From Hetaerina americana (lineage: Eukaryota > Arthropoda > Insecta > Odonata > Calopterygidae), in the NCBI GenBank assembly GCA_022747635.1, contig JAKTNV010000009.1:28435622-28499621 (forward strand): DNA of 64,000 bases, read 5' to 3'. Each line of letters starts with the position of its first letter. The first letter of the stretch is position 1. Made by a program: the position numbers and the translations under genes. Shown here piece after piece: positions 37,561-49,310 of this stretch. The notes under the pieces were generated by a model, which saw only the letters and a list, made by a program, of their open reading frames with translations, was not told the DNA's origin and did no database searches.

Positions 37561-38836
37561 CAGCTGTGCATCCTATGAAAATATAACAAAATGGTCACAG
37601 AAAATGCATTAAACTATAGATTACCTTCACGATGAGTCTTCTCTCTAACAATGACTACCTTTAAAACTAAAGATTACTTACTATCTGAAAGATAACCATG
37701 AAAAAAATTCCTGATTCAATATATGAGGTAATGGATTTAGGTAGTTGAATTACTCAAGGTACATTTGTATGAAATTATCTGCTGTCCGAAATTACCTCAC
37801 CTTACGGTACATACTAAACTCAATAAGAATAAATTTGACTAAGAAAAGCCATAACTATATATCACTCATTCATTAAGAAGGATTTAATATGCTAAGGTCT
37901 GGTCCTACAAACAATACTTTTTCTCTGATAATGTCATAACTCTCCATAGTTTACATTCCATGTACCATTATCATCAACCTAAGAATCAAATAAAATGGAT
38001 GGCTTTGGTACTAATTATTAAAAAGCATAGAAAAGAAATGTACTTGCCATAAAGTATAATATTTGAAATAGCAGTGGTAGGTCTTACATATATAATGAAT
38101 GTGATTTCTCAAACCTATGGTGCTCATTAGCAAAAATTCAAATGCTAAAGAAGATAATATTAATTAACGCTTTCATAGATAAAAAGTGGCCCAGAAGTAA
38201 TTTACTCCCAATTCAACTATTGCATTTCCTAAAAGAATGGGATGGCTTTTGCCATCATAAACGACAATTCCACATTAGACTAAATGTGAGAAGCAAATAT
38301 AATAAATTTTTAGAGTCGATCAATTTGTCATAAATTTTCAGACAAGAAAAATATATCACAGTTATTTGCACTATATCACCTCCCAAACACCATATCCACC
38401 ACTCAACTGGCACTTCATGTTTGCAACTACAAGGACAAATACTTACAAATTAATATGGAAATTTAATGGACAATTTTTCCTTGTTTTAGTGAGTTTTCAC
38501 CAAAGATGGAAGCCTGAACTGATTAGTTAGGCCATGACTTTACCAGAATCATGATTCATAACCTAATCAAAATTAACAATTGCACTTAAAAATGACCTCT
38601 CCTAACAATATACAACTTGAGCAATGAGTATGAATAAGTATGATCCATTTGCAGCACACACACAGTTGTAATCAGTCTACCAATAAATTACCAATACAAC
38701 TCGTTGCAGTGTCATCTCCATGTCATCGAACATCTCACAGAAACCCGACATAAATCTCCTTCAAAAATGTAAACCATCTTTATATTAAAATGATGGTAAG
38801 GATTGCCAAGAGAAACTGATAGCTTCTGCAGTCAAA
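37561..38836. other. SLC17A9 3' flank / probable 3' UTR region
   Basis: Immediately downstream of the SLC17A9 stop on the minus strand. AT-rich with several possible poly(A) hexamers, none distinguishable as the used one. No other gene seen. Confidence 0.4.
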
Positions 38837-38976
38837 TCAAACGATGGCTTCCCCACTGCCAAATGCAGCAAATAGCAGACCACCAATTACATTAATTACA
38901 GCTGTAGCTTGGAATACAGCAGCCCAGCTTTTTGTAGTTTCCAATATGAAGCCTGCAAGGTATACACCTGCAAATC
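38837..38976 (-). CDS. SLC17A9: SLC17A9 coding exon 8 (terminal)
   Basis: Encodes FAGVYLAGFILETTKSWAAV and the last helix, ending GSGEAIV and TGA (38837-38839). Acceptor CTCTTAG. The match to vertebrate GVCLGGYLMETTGSWTCLF shows this is the true C-terminus. The poly(A) site was not located. Confidence 0.9.
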
Positions 38977-41900
38977 CTAAGAGAAAGGATTAAAAAGGCA
39001 GTTATACCATTGGAATTACTTAAAATAGCATGAAAATTCCATTTTATCCGGTTATTGACAGCTCCTGAGTTATTACTCATCAACAATCTCTATCATTTAA
39101 ATGAGTAGTCAAATGTTATACAATTCTAGCATCTTTTAGAGCAATAAGTCATCCACAGTTACCATACCCTGTGGGCAGCAGCAAGAATGTGTGGCAAAGG
39201 GTTTCAGTCTCGCAACAATGAACTGAATATTGTGTCTACCCAAATAGAAGCGACCCCTAAAAATTAAAAATTACCGATATTTTTTTTAGAAAATATATCT
39301 TTTTTGCAGATTCTAAACCTAAGTTTACCAATTGATGGTTTCTGGCGTAACTTTATGGAACCGATTCATTATAAATAAATGAAAGGACTAACTTTGTAGT
39401 TCCACATGAACGATTTATTAATCGTTCATGTGGAACTACGAAGTTAGCTACTGCAAGCTAAGCTATTGCAACACAGAATAAGTTGTGAATCACATACATA
39501 CAAATATATAATCAAATGCAGCCTAGAATGAAAGGCAATAGTAATAATATCTATTATAAGTACATTGGTACCTTTTTCACATGAATTAACTTTCCATACT
39601 CTCCTTGTTAATCCCCAAACCTGTGGTAGATGGCAGATGCAACCAGTAGATCCGTTGTCATTAATATTGTAGTGGAACCCCATACAATGTGCAACACATT
39701 AACTAGCCTATAATACCACTGTCTTATGAAGTTACCATCTCAACAGGTGTAGCTAGCGAAAAGATTTCTACATCCAAAAAGACAGAAATTGTTTAAGAAC
39801 TCAGAGAAATGCAGTGAGGAATTGATGAAATCTCACATTAAACTCATCTGCAGACTTAGAGCAATAGAAAAAGTGAAAAAAGAGTTGGTAAAATATAAAA
39901 CCTTTTTAAGACAAATGAACAATACCCAGATGACCCAGAAGCCTACTTCTGCTGAGGCCCTAAGTACCTCAAAAGGTAATCACCTCAGGATCCCAGGTGA
40001 AAAAAATATCATTCCACCAAATAGTAATACAGTAATCTCCCCGATTGAAGGAAATAACTGAAAATGGCACGTGATACTCAAGAAAATTTGATGAAGGTGA
40101 TGAATCTAGCCAGATTGGTGGTGAAAATTTAGAAGTTAACAAAAATAAACCAAAATAGCGTCAAAATTGAGCCAGATGCCGGTAAAAGATTATATTAGAA
40201 TAACCAGGGTTATATATGATAAGTATTTCGAAATTTGTCAAGGGACTGCCAAGTAGGAGAAGAGGAATGCGAGCATTGCTCTGGGTGCCACTGTTCGAAA
40301 GATTGCATAAAGCGTGAAGAACAACCATTCGGCATCAATTGCAAGAGAAGAAGAATAATACAATGTAACCATTAAGCAAGTTATCCATGGTGCCCCATTT
40401 CTCCCAGAGGAATAGAAAAATGAATTGAGTCTATACACTATGGAGAAACACACTGGGCCACAGAAAATTGGGCAAGTAAATATGCACCAAGCAAAAATGA
40501 GCACCTTGGATATTAGAAGGGAGGTGGCCTTGATCCTATTATAGTCTAGGAACCAACACTTACCGTAATAAAGAGATGCAGAAATGGAAATTTACCGGTC
40601 TAGGGATCTGAACTCAAGTAATGCTAGTTTTTTACCCAAGAAAAATTTTCAGCCCATATAATATACTTCAATGATGATTACATTATCCTTGGAAAATTGT
40701 ATATCGATGTACTTTGTGGTCACTCAGATAACTATCAGAAATCAATCCTTGGTACTTATCTCTGGGATTAAATGAGATTAACGAGGTAATAGGAAAGCCG
40801 AAGGAAATATTAGCAAAAGTAAAAAGCCAGAAGGTAATTATTGGAATGGACTCAAATGGTAGGAGCGAGACCTGGTTCTCATCTTATATTGAGCTTCGAG
40901 GAAGAACATTAATGGATTTTCTTAATTCTAGAAAGCTCTTCAAATTATATGAGCCTAAATTTGCCAACTTTCAGCTCATCAATTAATGAATTAAATACAG
41001 TGCAACCCAATATTTGAATTTGCAGAATTTACATTTTTACAAAATTTAAATCTTTATTACATCCCAGGGAATTTCCCATCTTTCCAGTGTATGTGGAACC
41101 CCATATGTATCTGATTTCATTTCCAGTTTTCCCACTATTTGCATCACCATGTGCTGGATTAAAAAATTTCAATATCTAAAACAGTATCTCATGTACATCA
41201 GGGCCTTCGTTTTGTCCATATACACCTAAAAACAATGAGAAAAAACAGTAATGTGAATGGTTTTAGAGAAGAAGTAGAATATAGTTTCAGGTTGCCAGGA
41301 AAAGATTCGTACAATGCAATGAATACATTGCACACCTAGTTGTTAGTAACATAATTTAAACTTAATAAAACCTGAGAGAGGCTATTCATATTATACATTA
41401 GTTAAAATTATGAGGAATAAAAATTACTTTCACACAAACATGTTCAAAGGTAGAAAATGCAAGAACTGGTGACTGACAAATTTATACTGCCTTCATGCAA
41501 CAGATATAAAAGTAATGGGCTCCTGAATAATAAAAATTACTGAAACTTGCTTTAAGGCATCAAAACTACACTTAATCAATAATAATTTGATTTTATTCAA
41601 ACAATTTTGAAGCTGGTTAAGTTTTCGCCAATTACTCGAGAACGTAAATTTATCCTGCTTTACAATGGAATGCCTCAACACTGAATAAAATAGTGAAAAA
41701 TTGCTATTAGATTCTGAAAAATGCAACCCAGTAAGAAAATTTGTCGTCAATGAGTCAATATCAAGTCTATAGGGTGCAGCAGGGAAATCCAGACAAATAA
41801 ACCTTTGTTAATGTATTAAAAATAATACAATTGAAAATAAAAATCCTTTCACATAACGGTAGTGGTATCTGTCAAGAGTAATAATACTCAATTTAACCCC

Positions 41901-44900
41901 CTTCAGCTGCGATGACCGCCTCCAATCTTGTCCTGAATCGATCGTACACACTCTTTAAAACAGCACTGTCCATATTTGTGAATGCTGCTATAATGGAGGT
42001 GCGTAGAAATACCCCATCTTATTGGTAACTCTTTTGAATACGCTGCAAACATAATAGTCGCGGGGGTTCAAGTCCAAGAATTATACTTAGCCACAATATT
42101 GTAAATAGTTGATCTGGGGGACCCAAAGAATTGAACTATTTCACTGGGCAAATGCCGAGTGAAAATGCTTTTGATAATAGCGGCTCTTCGATTGCACTTC
42201 GCACTTGTACGTAACATCTCCGCCATTTTGAGGCTTTAACTGTTTACTAGATGCCTATAGCTTTCAAGACTGCCAACCACAACTTCCAGTGGAACTATGA
42301 TATGGTGGGAAATTCATATTGAAATTTGTCCGGAAATAAGCGCCGCACCCTGTATGTCAAAAAATCCAAGCATCAAGAATAACAAAAAGTGGTTTTTAAA
42401 AGATAGATCGTCAAGTATCCCCATGAACGGTATCATCATAATAAAAAAAATATCCTAAGTCAAACATGTAAAACATTGTCCATTAAATACACAGCAAATT
42501 CCATAGCATCTCAGAAGTATGTGAGGATGAGCTTCATACTATGGATGCCAACATGGTGTCTAAGAACAGGAATATTCGGCTTTTCATTGATCAGTGTCAA
42601 TCCATCCATCTGAAATGGTCAGTAACAATTTCTTCCGGCAAATTCTATAAGTGAGCTCCAACCACTGGATTTATACATAATTCGTGCATTTAAGGACCAT
42701 TATCACTGACCGATTATACAGAAATCCATTTCTCTACATGATTTGGTAGCAATAAAGGCAATCAATTTGAATGCACAAGATGTTTTACACTACATTTCAT
42801 AGACTTAGAGGCAAGTTAAGGTTTCTAAAATAAATAACTACTTCAGGAAGGCAGGATTTAATGTTGATTGCAACGAAGAAATTCCAGTTGAAGTTATTCA
42901 CGGTGACTATGATCCTATAGACAACGACTTTGGTGTTTGAGCATGTAAAAGAGAAAATTCTCCTTTCCCCACAATTTGCATTTTCCCACATAGTACACTT
43001 TTTTCCTTAAAAAAAATGGAAATGGAAAATGGGGTCCATAGAAAAGTGTAAATGAAGGATTTTATTGTAATTAAAAACATTAATCATGGTCCCTAGTGAG
43101 TATAAATATTCCAATTTACAAGGGAAAACATAAAAACTATGATTTTCATTTAGTAAGGATTAGTTTCATAAGCATGAAGCAGCATCAATTATAATCGGTC
43201 CCTAGGAGATTTTGTTTGCAAGGCAATTGGTAAAGGTCACACTAACTTTTTTTCCCTTCCTTTCTTTCTTCTTACTTTCTTTGCCTTTGCGACACATGTT
43301 CACCTTTACCTAATTAAAATTTAGCTTGATTTTTTTTGTTTTCCTATGAACTTAATTGTAATAGAAGACAATTGATAGACAATTTTAAAAGAAAAATAAG
43401 ATTAAGTGAATGTAGAGAAAAAGAATATATTGTGGATGAAATCACAAACAAAGGTGACAAAATATTACCAACTAAAATCATTTTTTCAAAATGATTTACC
43501 TATTTTTATGATTACATACCTGGTATCGCACCAAATGTATTCATCAGCCCGAACACTATCCCAGAATGTTTGGGAGCTAGATCCTGAGGATTGACAACAA
43601 CAGCATTGCTGTGGAGTCCAGATGCTGCCAATATGATAGTCATGCACATCAGTGAGTAGTGAAAGCTGGATATCCCCGCTATTGAAAAGTTGTTGAAAGT
43701 TGGTGAAAGAAAATGTTAGCCATAAAATGACAGTTTAGCTAGAAAAAAAGGTATGAAACTATCAATTGAAATAACCATGCTATTTTCTAAAAAAGAGTTC
43801 ATGGAAGACCATTGAGGCAATATAGTCCTTCTGATCTCTTGATATGAACGCATTCTCATTTGCTTCATTCCGCGATAGAAGAAAAGATAAACATGGGCCA
43901 CGATCCCAAACAATGTACATATGATTTACTTTGAATAAACCTAGTACAAAACTCATTTTTTTTCCTCATTAAGAATCTTCACAGCTCATAAAATAGCTCA
44001 GATTTTATCACATTTTACATTAATTTAAACGGAAAAAGTTGTTTCACAAATCGAGTGTTTTGCTTGGCAAGAAAGATCACAGAACAAATTATGCTCAGTT
44101 TACGATACTCCTCCACTGTATTTAATAATTTTATCAAAACAGTATTAGCCAAATGAACAATCAAACATTATTATTGATAAGTTTTATACCTATAAGACAT
44201 AAAGCAACAGCTTCCACACTGAGACATAAACTTTCAACTATCTTCCTGGTAGATGTTATAGAATATCCCCCTGTAATCAGCTTTTCTGATAGCCACTTCC
44301 CCAGAAATGTAGCTGGAATGGGGAAAAGCCATGGCACAACATTAAAAATCCAACCCTGAAATTAAAGAGGAAAAATATTCATTCATCTATAAAATATAAA
44401 ATGAAGCCTACAGTGTTAAATCTACATTAGTAACAATAATTTCAATTAACAATTGGTAATTTTCCACAAAATAAAATTTATTAATGCAACTGGTTTCAAT
44501 GTAACTACATCATTGTCAAGTAACAGTCATTACTCCAAGTCCAGTGATAGCTGTTACCTGACAATGATGTACTTACATTAAAACTGGTTGCATTAATAAA
44601 TTTTATTTTGTGGAAAATTGCCAATTTTTAATTAATTAAGATATTCCACCATATCACACCTGAAACTTCTCATTTTTACAATTATTTCATCAAACTTTCA
44701 GGGTGTGCAAACAGAATTTTAGGAATTAGAAGATATCATTACCAACAGTAACAAAGTCATTAGGAAGATAGCTACTTGGTTACACCAAAATGTTATCTAA
44801 TCACTGACAAATTCCATTTCTTTTCAATATTTTATATTATGGAAGTAGGAGGCAACAAAGTATCTTATCACAATAATTTTCTTCCACCAAGACTAAAAAA

Positions 44901-47900
44901 TCATTAAGAAAAATATACATTGCCTAATCCTTATGCAGACAGAATAGCTTCATGTATAATGCATATATTATGCATAGAAGGATAGCATGCATATATTATG
45001 CATGCACCTTATGCGCCGAAAAACTATTTATGCTATAAAATTTATTTGTAGCAATACAATCATCAAGTACAGACATGACTTCGGTTAGGACTTATTGGCT
45101 AACTAAATTAGAAAAAAATGCTCCCTAAGAGTATCAATATTCTTCAATGACTTATTAGAGCTTGTCAGTTCAATTAAAAAGCTTCTTAAGTCTTATAAAA
45201 ATATTAAGCATCTCCATGTTACACATAATACTAATTGTAAGTTCGGTTATTTTCTGCAAGACATCATGTTTCCTAAAATAAAAATAGCATAATCTTATCT
45301 AAGAGAATAAAATGGGCACTGTTAATTAAATAGCAGAATCATTAAATCATCAACTTCAAAGGATATTAGTTCACAAAATCTGCACAATACCTTAGCTGCA
45401 GGAAAGGTGTCATGGAAGTAAGTAGGTAGCCATGACAAAAGAATAAAGTAACAATTGTTATGGCATGCATGGCATATCACACACGACCTGCAACAAATAT
45501 CATGATGTTAAAGTTGAACCACACCAGACAGATACAGGTACAATGAATATACTAGGATATAGGAGCTCAAATGATATGAAATAATATCTCATTACAGAGC
45601 ACATAAACAAAATGAGTAATTACTATATATTGAGTCTCCATGCATACCTTCATCTACAGTGATGGTTAATTTTTTCACATATTTTTACGTTTAAAATAAC
45701 TCTGGACAACATGGGTCAAATCATCATCTAGAATTGATCGAGGGGCTAACCAAGACTTTAACTTTGAGGTAAATATCAGAAATTTAAGAACAAAATGGTT
45801 TACAATACCCATATATATAGTTAATTCAACTGATAAAGATTAATATACATAATACGTGAATGCGATAAATAAGATTATCTAAACTACAGGTTACATTAGT
45901 GTCCTTTTAAGTAAGCATGTTTACAACATATACTTCATGCATATACCTGTTATCTTTATGTAAGTGATTCATTAATTATGGTGTAAAACTGTACTTATTC
46001 CTCTATTACTTTTCCATTACGAGAAAATTATAACTTAATCACATACATTCCACATAAATGAACAATATACACCAATTACCAAAATTGGCATTTAAGACAA
46101 TGAAACTTTGCAATTACAAGCACAATCAGGAGAATATGTTTAACATTAAAAAATGCTGCAAAAGTCTTACTCCACCATAATATGCAGCACACCTTCTACA
46201 ATACAATAACCACATCTCACGCAACTTTGTAAATATTACAGATATCTACCTGTGATTATCTCAATGAAACACTCAATGGCACTCGAATTATGGGACCCCT
46301 GAAGATGATGGGCGAGTCACACATCAAAATATTAGAGGAAAACGTGGAGAACCTGACCCAGTGTGAAACCCAAGAAACTTTCACCCATATAGAAGTTAGT
46401 TTCTTTCACCATAAGTTATGCTTCACGTCCATTCCCGAAGCTAAGAAATTATTCACATGAGAAAAAGCCCTCACATAACTCACCTGAACTGAAATAGATC
46501 CATCCAAATAATTTAAGTGGGGGTCACAATACTTTTTAAAGGCTAATACAAATGGCATCACAGTTACTGAAATAAGCTGACGGATGGCACACTTCAACAT
46601 AACAGTTCCAATATTAATTTCATTTGGTCAAAATGAGATAGATTTGCCAGTGTAATTTCCCCTTACTCTAGCAGGTAAATGAAAATATACCCTGTAATAC
46701 TTTACCAAAATGCAGGCTCTTTGATTATCTGCATCCATGGGACAGCTTCCTTACAAATGCAAAGCTGATCCATGTGGTCTTTACCAAGTAAAACTGGACA
46801 ATATTGTAGATGCCTTTGAAACTTCTTCCTTATCAACTTTTTCCGTATTCGCTCTGCTTTAGGAGAGAAGCGTACAAAAGAAAGTGTCCAAATCACTCCC
46901 AGAAATCCTGAAATAATAGCAATAAAGCAATATCAAAGAGGGAAATAAGGCATTCCATCACACCCAAGAATTGTTCACACAAATAACTTTTTATTCAACA
47001 TCATAAAAACAGTTCATTTATTTTTATCTCCCAGACTCTGATCACTGCAATAAATATTTATTTTTTTAAATTTTCCACTTTAACATGTAAAATATAAAGG
47101 ATTACTTGCTTAGAGGTAAATAAAAAAAGCCGAAAAAGATATTAGTTGCTTATTACATTGAAAACAACAAATGAGGTTTACCTAAAATGTGAAATACGGA
47201 CGGCCATCCGTAATATTCTAAGCACTGAGATCCCAGAGTACCTGTGATTAATGTTCCCATGGCAGAACCACAAGTAAGGACACTAAAAAATGGCGCACGT
47301 TCTTTTTCTAAGAGATGCTGGCTGGAAAGACTACTCATGCTAGGAAAATGGACGCCTAAAAATGCAATTAAATTCTGTTACAATACCGGGACTTTGACAT
47401 ATATCAATATGCCAACCACATAAAATACATTTAAATGTTAATGTTTACCTGGCTTTCATCAATTGCAAACATTGAATGATAAATACAGTTTAAAACGCAT
47501 CAATATTTTTTTAATGATGAACAAATATCAGCCTTACCCTGTAAAGCACCATGTATAACTCTTGTTAGAGCTATAAACTTGACAGAAATGTGAGGGTCTT
47601 TGATCATCCTTATAATTTGCGGCATCCAGAATGTTAACAACGACCATCCAACTGCCGCAGTAAGAATTATTTTTTCCCCACCCATTCTGTCACTAAGGTA
47701 TCCACCTATCACTTGGGTTAAGGTGTAACCCCAGAAAAAACTCGACAGTATAGTTCCCGAATCAGTCTTACTCCACATTCTCTCTTCCGTAACGGCAGGC
47801 ATTACTAGCGGGAGGGAAGTTCGGCTTGAATATAGCGCCATTGTTCCCACTAATAAAATAATTAGCCACCTTTTCCTTTCGCTCCTAGAAATGAAATTTT

Positions 47901-48134
47901 AAATAAATATAACACATGCACATAATTGTCATGTCATAAAAACATCTAAAACAATAAAGATCAATTAAACGACTTCTTAGAATGGTATCCACTTTTGCAT
48001 AAGTTTGGAGGATCCATTCAGGAAAAAATGATAATCAAAACATGAAAACTAAACCTTGTCCAAATGATATGATCATCTTGAAAGAAAGGAGTGGAATCGT
48101 CTTTGGTGTTGCTTTCTATCTCTTTGGTCATCAT
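38837..48134 (-). CDS. SLC17A9: SLC17A9-like vesicular nucleotide transporter, complete 8-exon gene
   Basis: Coding exons in transcription order: 48134-48055, 47884-47538, 47355-47182, 46907-46706, 45487-45391, 44355-44190, 43678-43520, 38976-38837. They sum to 1365 nt, a 454-residue protein plus TGA. All introns are GT-AG and the phases join. An in-frame TAG nine bases upstream supports the first ATG. The protein is a major facilitator with the usual 12-helix layout: the MFS loop motif GGYLSDRMGGEK at about residues 87-98, a TM4 segment TRVIHGALQG whose arginine (about 135) matches the essential SLC17 arginine, a basic central loop at about 208-268, then ILLSWLPTYF and GWIFNVVPWL, both close to vertebrate SLC17A9. 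That family carries ATP and other nucleotides into secretory vesicles, driven by membrane potential. Length fits human SLC17A9 (about 436). Substrate in this animal is inferred. Other SLC17 members are the alternative. Confidence 0.93.
39387..39448. repeat. Hairpin, 28-bp arms
   Basis: Bases 39388-39415 and 39420-39447 are inverted repeats with one mismatch and a 4-base loop (CTAACTTTGTAGTTCC...GGAACTACGAAGTTAG). Lies in the last SLC17A9 intron. Confidence 0.85.
39780..41000 (+). pseudogene. LINE fragment with endonuclease motif
   Basis: At about 40790-40975 the plus strand reads EILAKVKSQKVIIGMDSNGRSETWFSSY and RRGRTLMDFLNS-like ELRGRTLMDFLNSRKLFKLYEP. This is the GDxNAHxxxW...RGxxLxxFI box of LINE endonucleases. 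Upstream, the frame 39789-40061 (90 codons, Lys-rich, coiled-coil-like) may be ORF1 of the same element. Inserted in the last SLC17A9 intron, opposite to the gene. Confidence 0.55.
41770..42352 (-). mobile_element. Internally deleted Tc1/mariner-type element (583 bp)
   Basis: TA at 41768-41769 and 42353-42354. Ends AGGGTGCAGCAGGGAAATCC and, inverted, CAGGGTGCGGCGCTTATTTCC share the outer bases and GACAAAT. The minus strand starts MAEMLRTSAKCNRRAAIIKS with an HTH (LPSEIVQFFGSPRSTIYNIV). It then passes directly to C-terminal residues TPATIMFAAYS (LNPxDYYVWS in relatives) and ends NMDSAVLKSVYDRFRTRLEA and VIAAEGG. The middle with the first catalytic Asp residues is missing. In SLC17A9 intron 7, same strand. 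Confidence 0.78.
43520..43678 (-). CDS. SLC17A9: SLC17A9 coding exon 7
   Basis: Encodes TM10-TM11: ILAASGLHSNAVVVNPQDLAP and GIVFGLMNTFGAIPG. This corresponds to the vertebrate NIQDLAPSCAGFLFGVANTAG segment. It is followed by an unusually long 4543-bp intron holding transposon remnants. Confidence 0.92.
44190..44355 (-). CDS. SLC17A9: SLC17A9 coding exon 6
   Basis: Encodes GWIFNVVPWLFPIPATFLG (TM8) and the loop with RKIVESL leading to TM9. Acceptor TTTCAG, donor GTATAA. It begins on a codon boundary and ends with one base of a split Ala codon. Confidence 0.92.
44451..44626. repeat. Inverted repeat, 76-bp arms (MITE-like)
   Basis: Arms 44451-44526 and 44551-44626 match with few mismatches around a 24-bp loop. 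Each arm holds (T/C)TGACAATGATGTA, then TACATT and (A/G)AAAC, a weaker relative of the hammerhead-like order seen elsewhere. Located in SLC17A9 intron 5. Confidence 0.8.
45391..45487 (-). CDS. SLC17A9: SLC17A9 coding exon 5
   Basis: Short 97-nt exon encoding TM7, with FILLSWLPTYFHDTFPAAK. It is strikingly like human FILLSWLPTFFEETFPDAK. Acceptor TTGCAG, donor GTATTG. Confidence 0.92.
46290..46400 (+). repeat. Degenerate copy of the type A hammerhead-like repeat
   Basis: CCCCTGAAGATGATG, GCGAGTCAC, CATCAAAATATT, then GAGAACCTGACCCAGTGTGAAACCC line up with the repeat at 63800-63905 (inverted). The core GAAAC has become AAAAT. Within SLC17A9 intron 4. Confidence 0.6.
46706..46907 (-). CDS. SLC17A9: SLC17A9 coding exon 4
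   Basis: Encodes the end of TM6 (FLGVIWTLSF) and the basic central cytosolic loop, ending IIKEPAFW. The Trp codon is split TG|G across the next intron, which supports the joint with exon 5. Confidence 0.88.
47182..47355 (-). CDS. SLC17A9: SLC17A9 coding exon 3
   Basis: Encodes VHFPSMSSL through YYGWPSVFHIL (TM4-TM6). The order matches human SLC17A9, where GVYFPALTSL and EWYGWQSIFY occupy the same place. Acceptor TTTTTAG, donor GTAAAC; the intron before it is 182 bp. Confidence 0.92.
47538..47884 (-). CDS. SLC17A9: SLC17A9 coding exon 2
   Basis: Largest exon (347 nt). It encodes TM1 to TM4: LIILLVGTMALYSSRTSLP, then SSFFWGYTLTQVIGG and the MFS motif GGYLSDRMGGEK. It ends inside the Gly codon of HGALQG with donor GTAAGG. 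Confidence 0.92.
48055..48134 (-). CDS. SLC17A9: SLC17A9 coding exon 1
   Basis: Begins ATG-ATG and encodes a hydrophilic acidic N-terminus (MMTKEIESNT...) facing the cytosol. The donor GTTTAG follows two bases of a split Arg codon, completed by the first base of exon 2. The next intron is only 170 bp. Any non-coding upstream exon or promoter could not be recognised. Confidence 0.85.
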
Positions 48135-49310
48135 GACTATCTAATATTTAACTCCCTTAAAAAAATATTCATCATCCTTCACATTAAATAGCTTGAAAAC
48201 CTCGGCCACTGCAAACACCATACTGCACAAGACGCTGAACTGGCCATATCAACTATAGCAATAACGTAAATACAAGGCACAAGCACACTTCCAAAAAGAT
48301 AAATTTTGAAATCTTGGTCCACTTGGAACTAAATATTCCACTTCTCACGCCATTGCCCCACAAAATCATCAAAGTGATAAAATTCGATGACTTCAAACAC
48401 AGTCAAATTGCATTTCCTCCGGTCTTTAAGACTGCTATCGTCTGCGTGTTGTTGTTTCGACGGCTCCGAGCGACTAGATGCTCATATGTTCCATACATAT
48501 GGCGCGAAGAACATCTCCAGCATTATTACCAACTGGGAAATCAAAAAATATTTAATGTGTACATGCATAATGAAGGTTGCGTATCAAGTCGTAGGTTTCT
48601 TCGTCTATTTATTTTCCAAGTATTAATTTCCTATTATGGGATGATTAAGTTCTAATGCTGATGAAATAGTGAAAGTAGTGGGTTCTAGAGCAAGCAACGC
48701 GTGTAGGTACGATTATTTGAAGTCACGATGACCACAAAATCAACGTCGTGTTCATAAAATGCTTAATCGGCTTACTTCCCGTTTCAATTGCCACATTCCC
48801 TTCGATGAGTAACACCCATGACGTGTCATATAGCAAGAAAATTAAGGTCCAAATCTCCCCATCATATTCTCCACGACGACCACGTCTAATTTATTCGTTA
48901 TCCCTAAAGCAAATTAGAAGTCCTCGAATCTAGAGTCATCGCATTTTCATCACTAGCACGTCACTCACTTTGATGTTTTGTTTATTACTCTTTGATGCCG
49001 AAATAGTTGCTTAACTGTCAATTGTCTAATGGTTGCTTTCTTAGTTTTATTTTTTAATGCACTGCTTTATTAAAGAATCAACCACATAGCCATTGATTTT
49101 TTCATAAATTTCTATCAATTGTTTTTCTTTATATTACATAAAATACGTTAACTTTCAAAATATAAGTATCCCAGAAAAGGAAAAGCATTCAATTGGCACA
49201 CAAATGGAAAACACACATTGGTTCAAAATGGAAAATTTCCCTGCAGTTTGGGATAACGGTTTCTCTCAGTTTCGGTAATGCATTGCCATTCTTTGATAGT
49301 TAATGCATCA
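48135..49310. other. SLC17A9 5' flank
   Basis: Upstream of the transporter start on the minus strand. Possible 5' UTR exons and promoter lie here, but no TATA box or initiator could be chosen with confidence. The frames at 48314-48655 are unrecognised. Confidence 0.4.

Noticed and set aside
39789..40061. 90-codon Lys-rich plus-strand frame, considered as a host coiled-coil exon
   Set aside because: It lies just upstream of LINE endonuclease sequence in the same orientation, so LINE ORF1 is the simpler reading.
40238..40504. 88-codon hydrophobic minus-strand frame inside SLC17A9 intron 7, considered as a transporter exon
   Set aside because: Exons 7 and 8 already join in phase and cover the whole family alignment; the frame is antisense to a LINE fragment.
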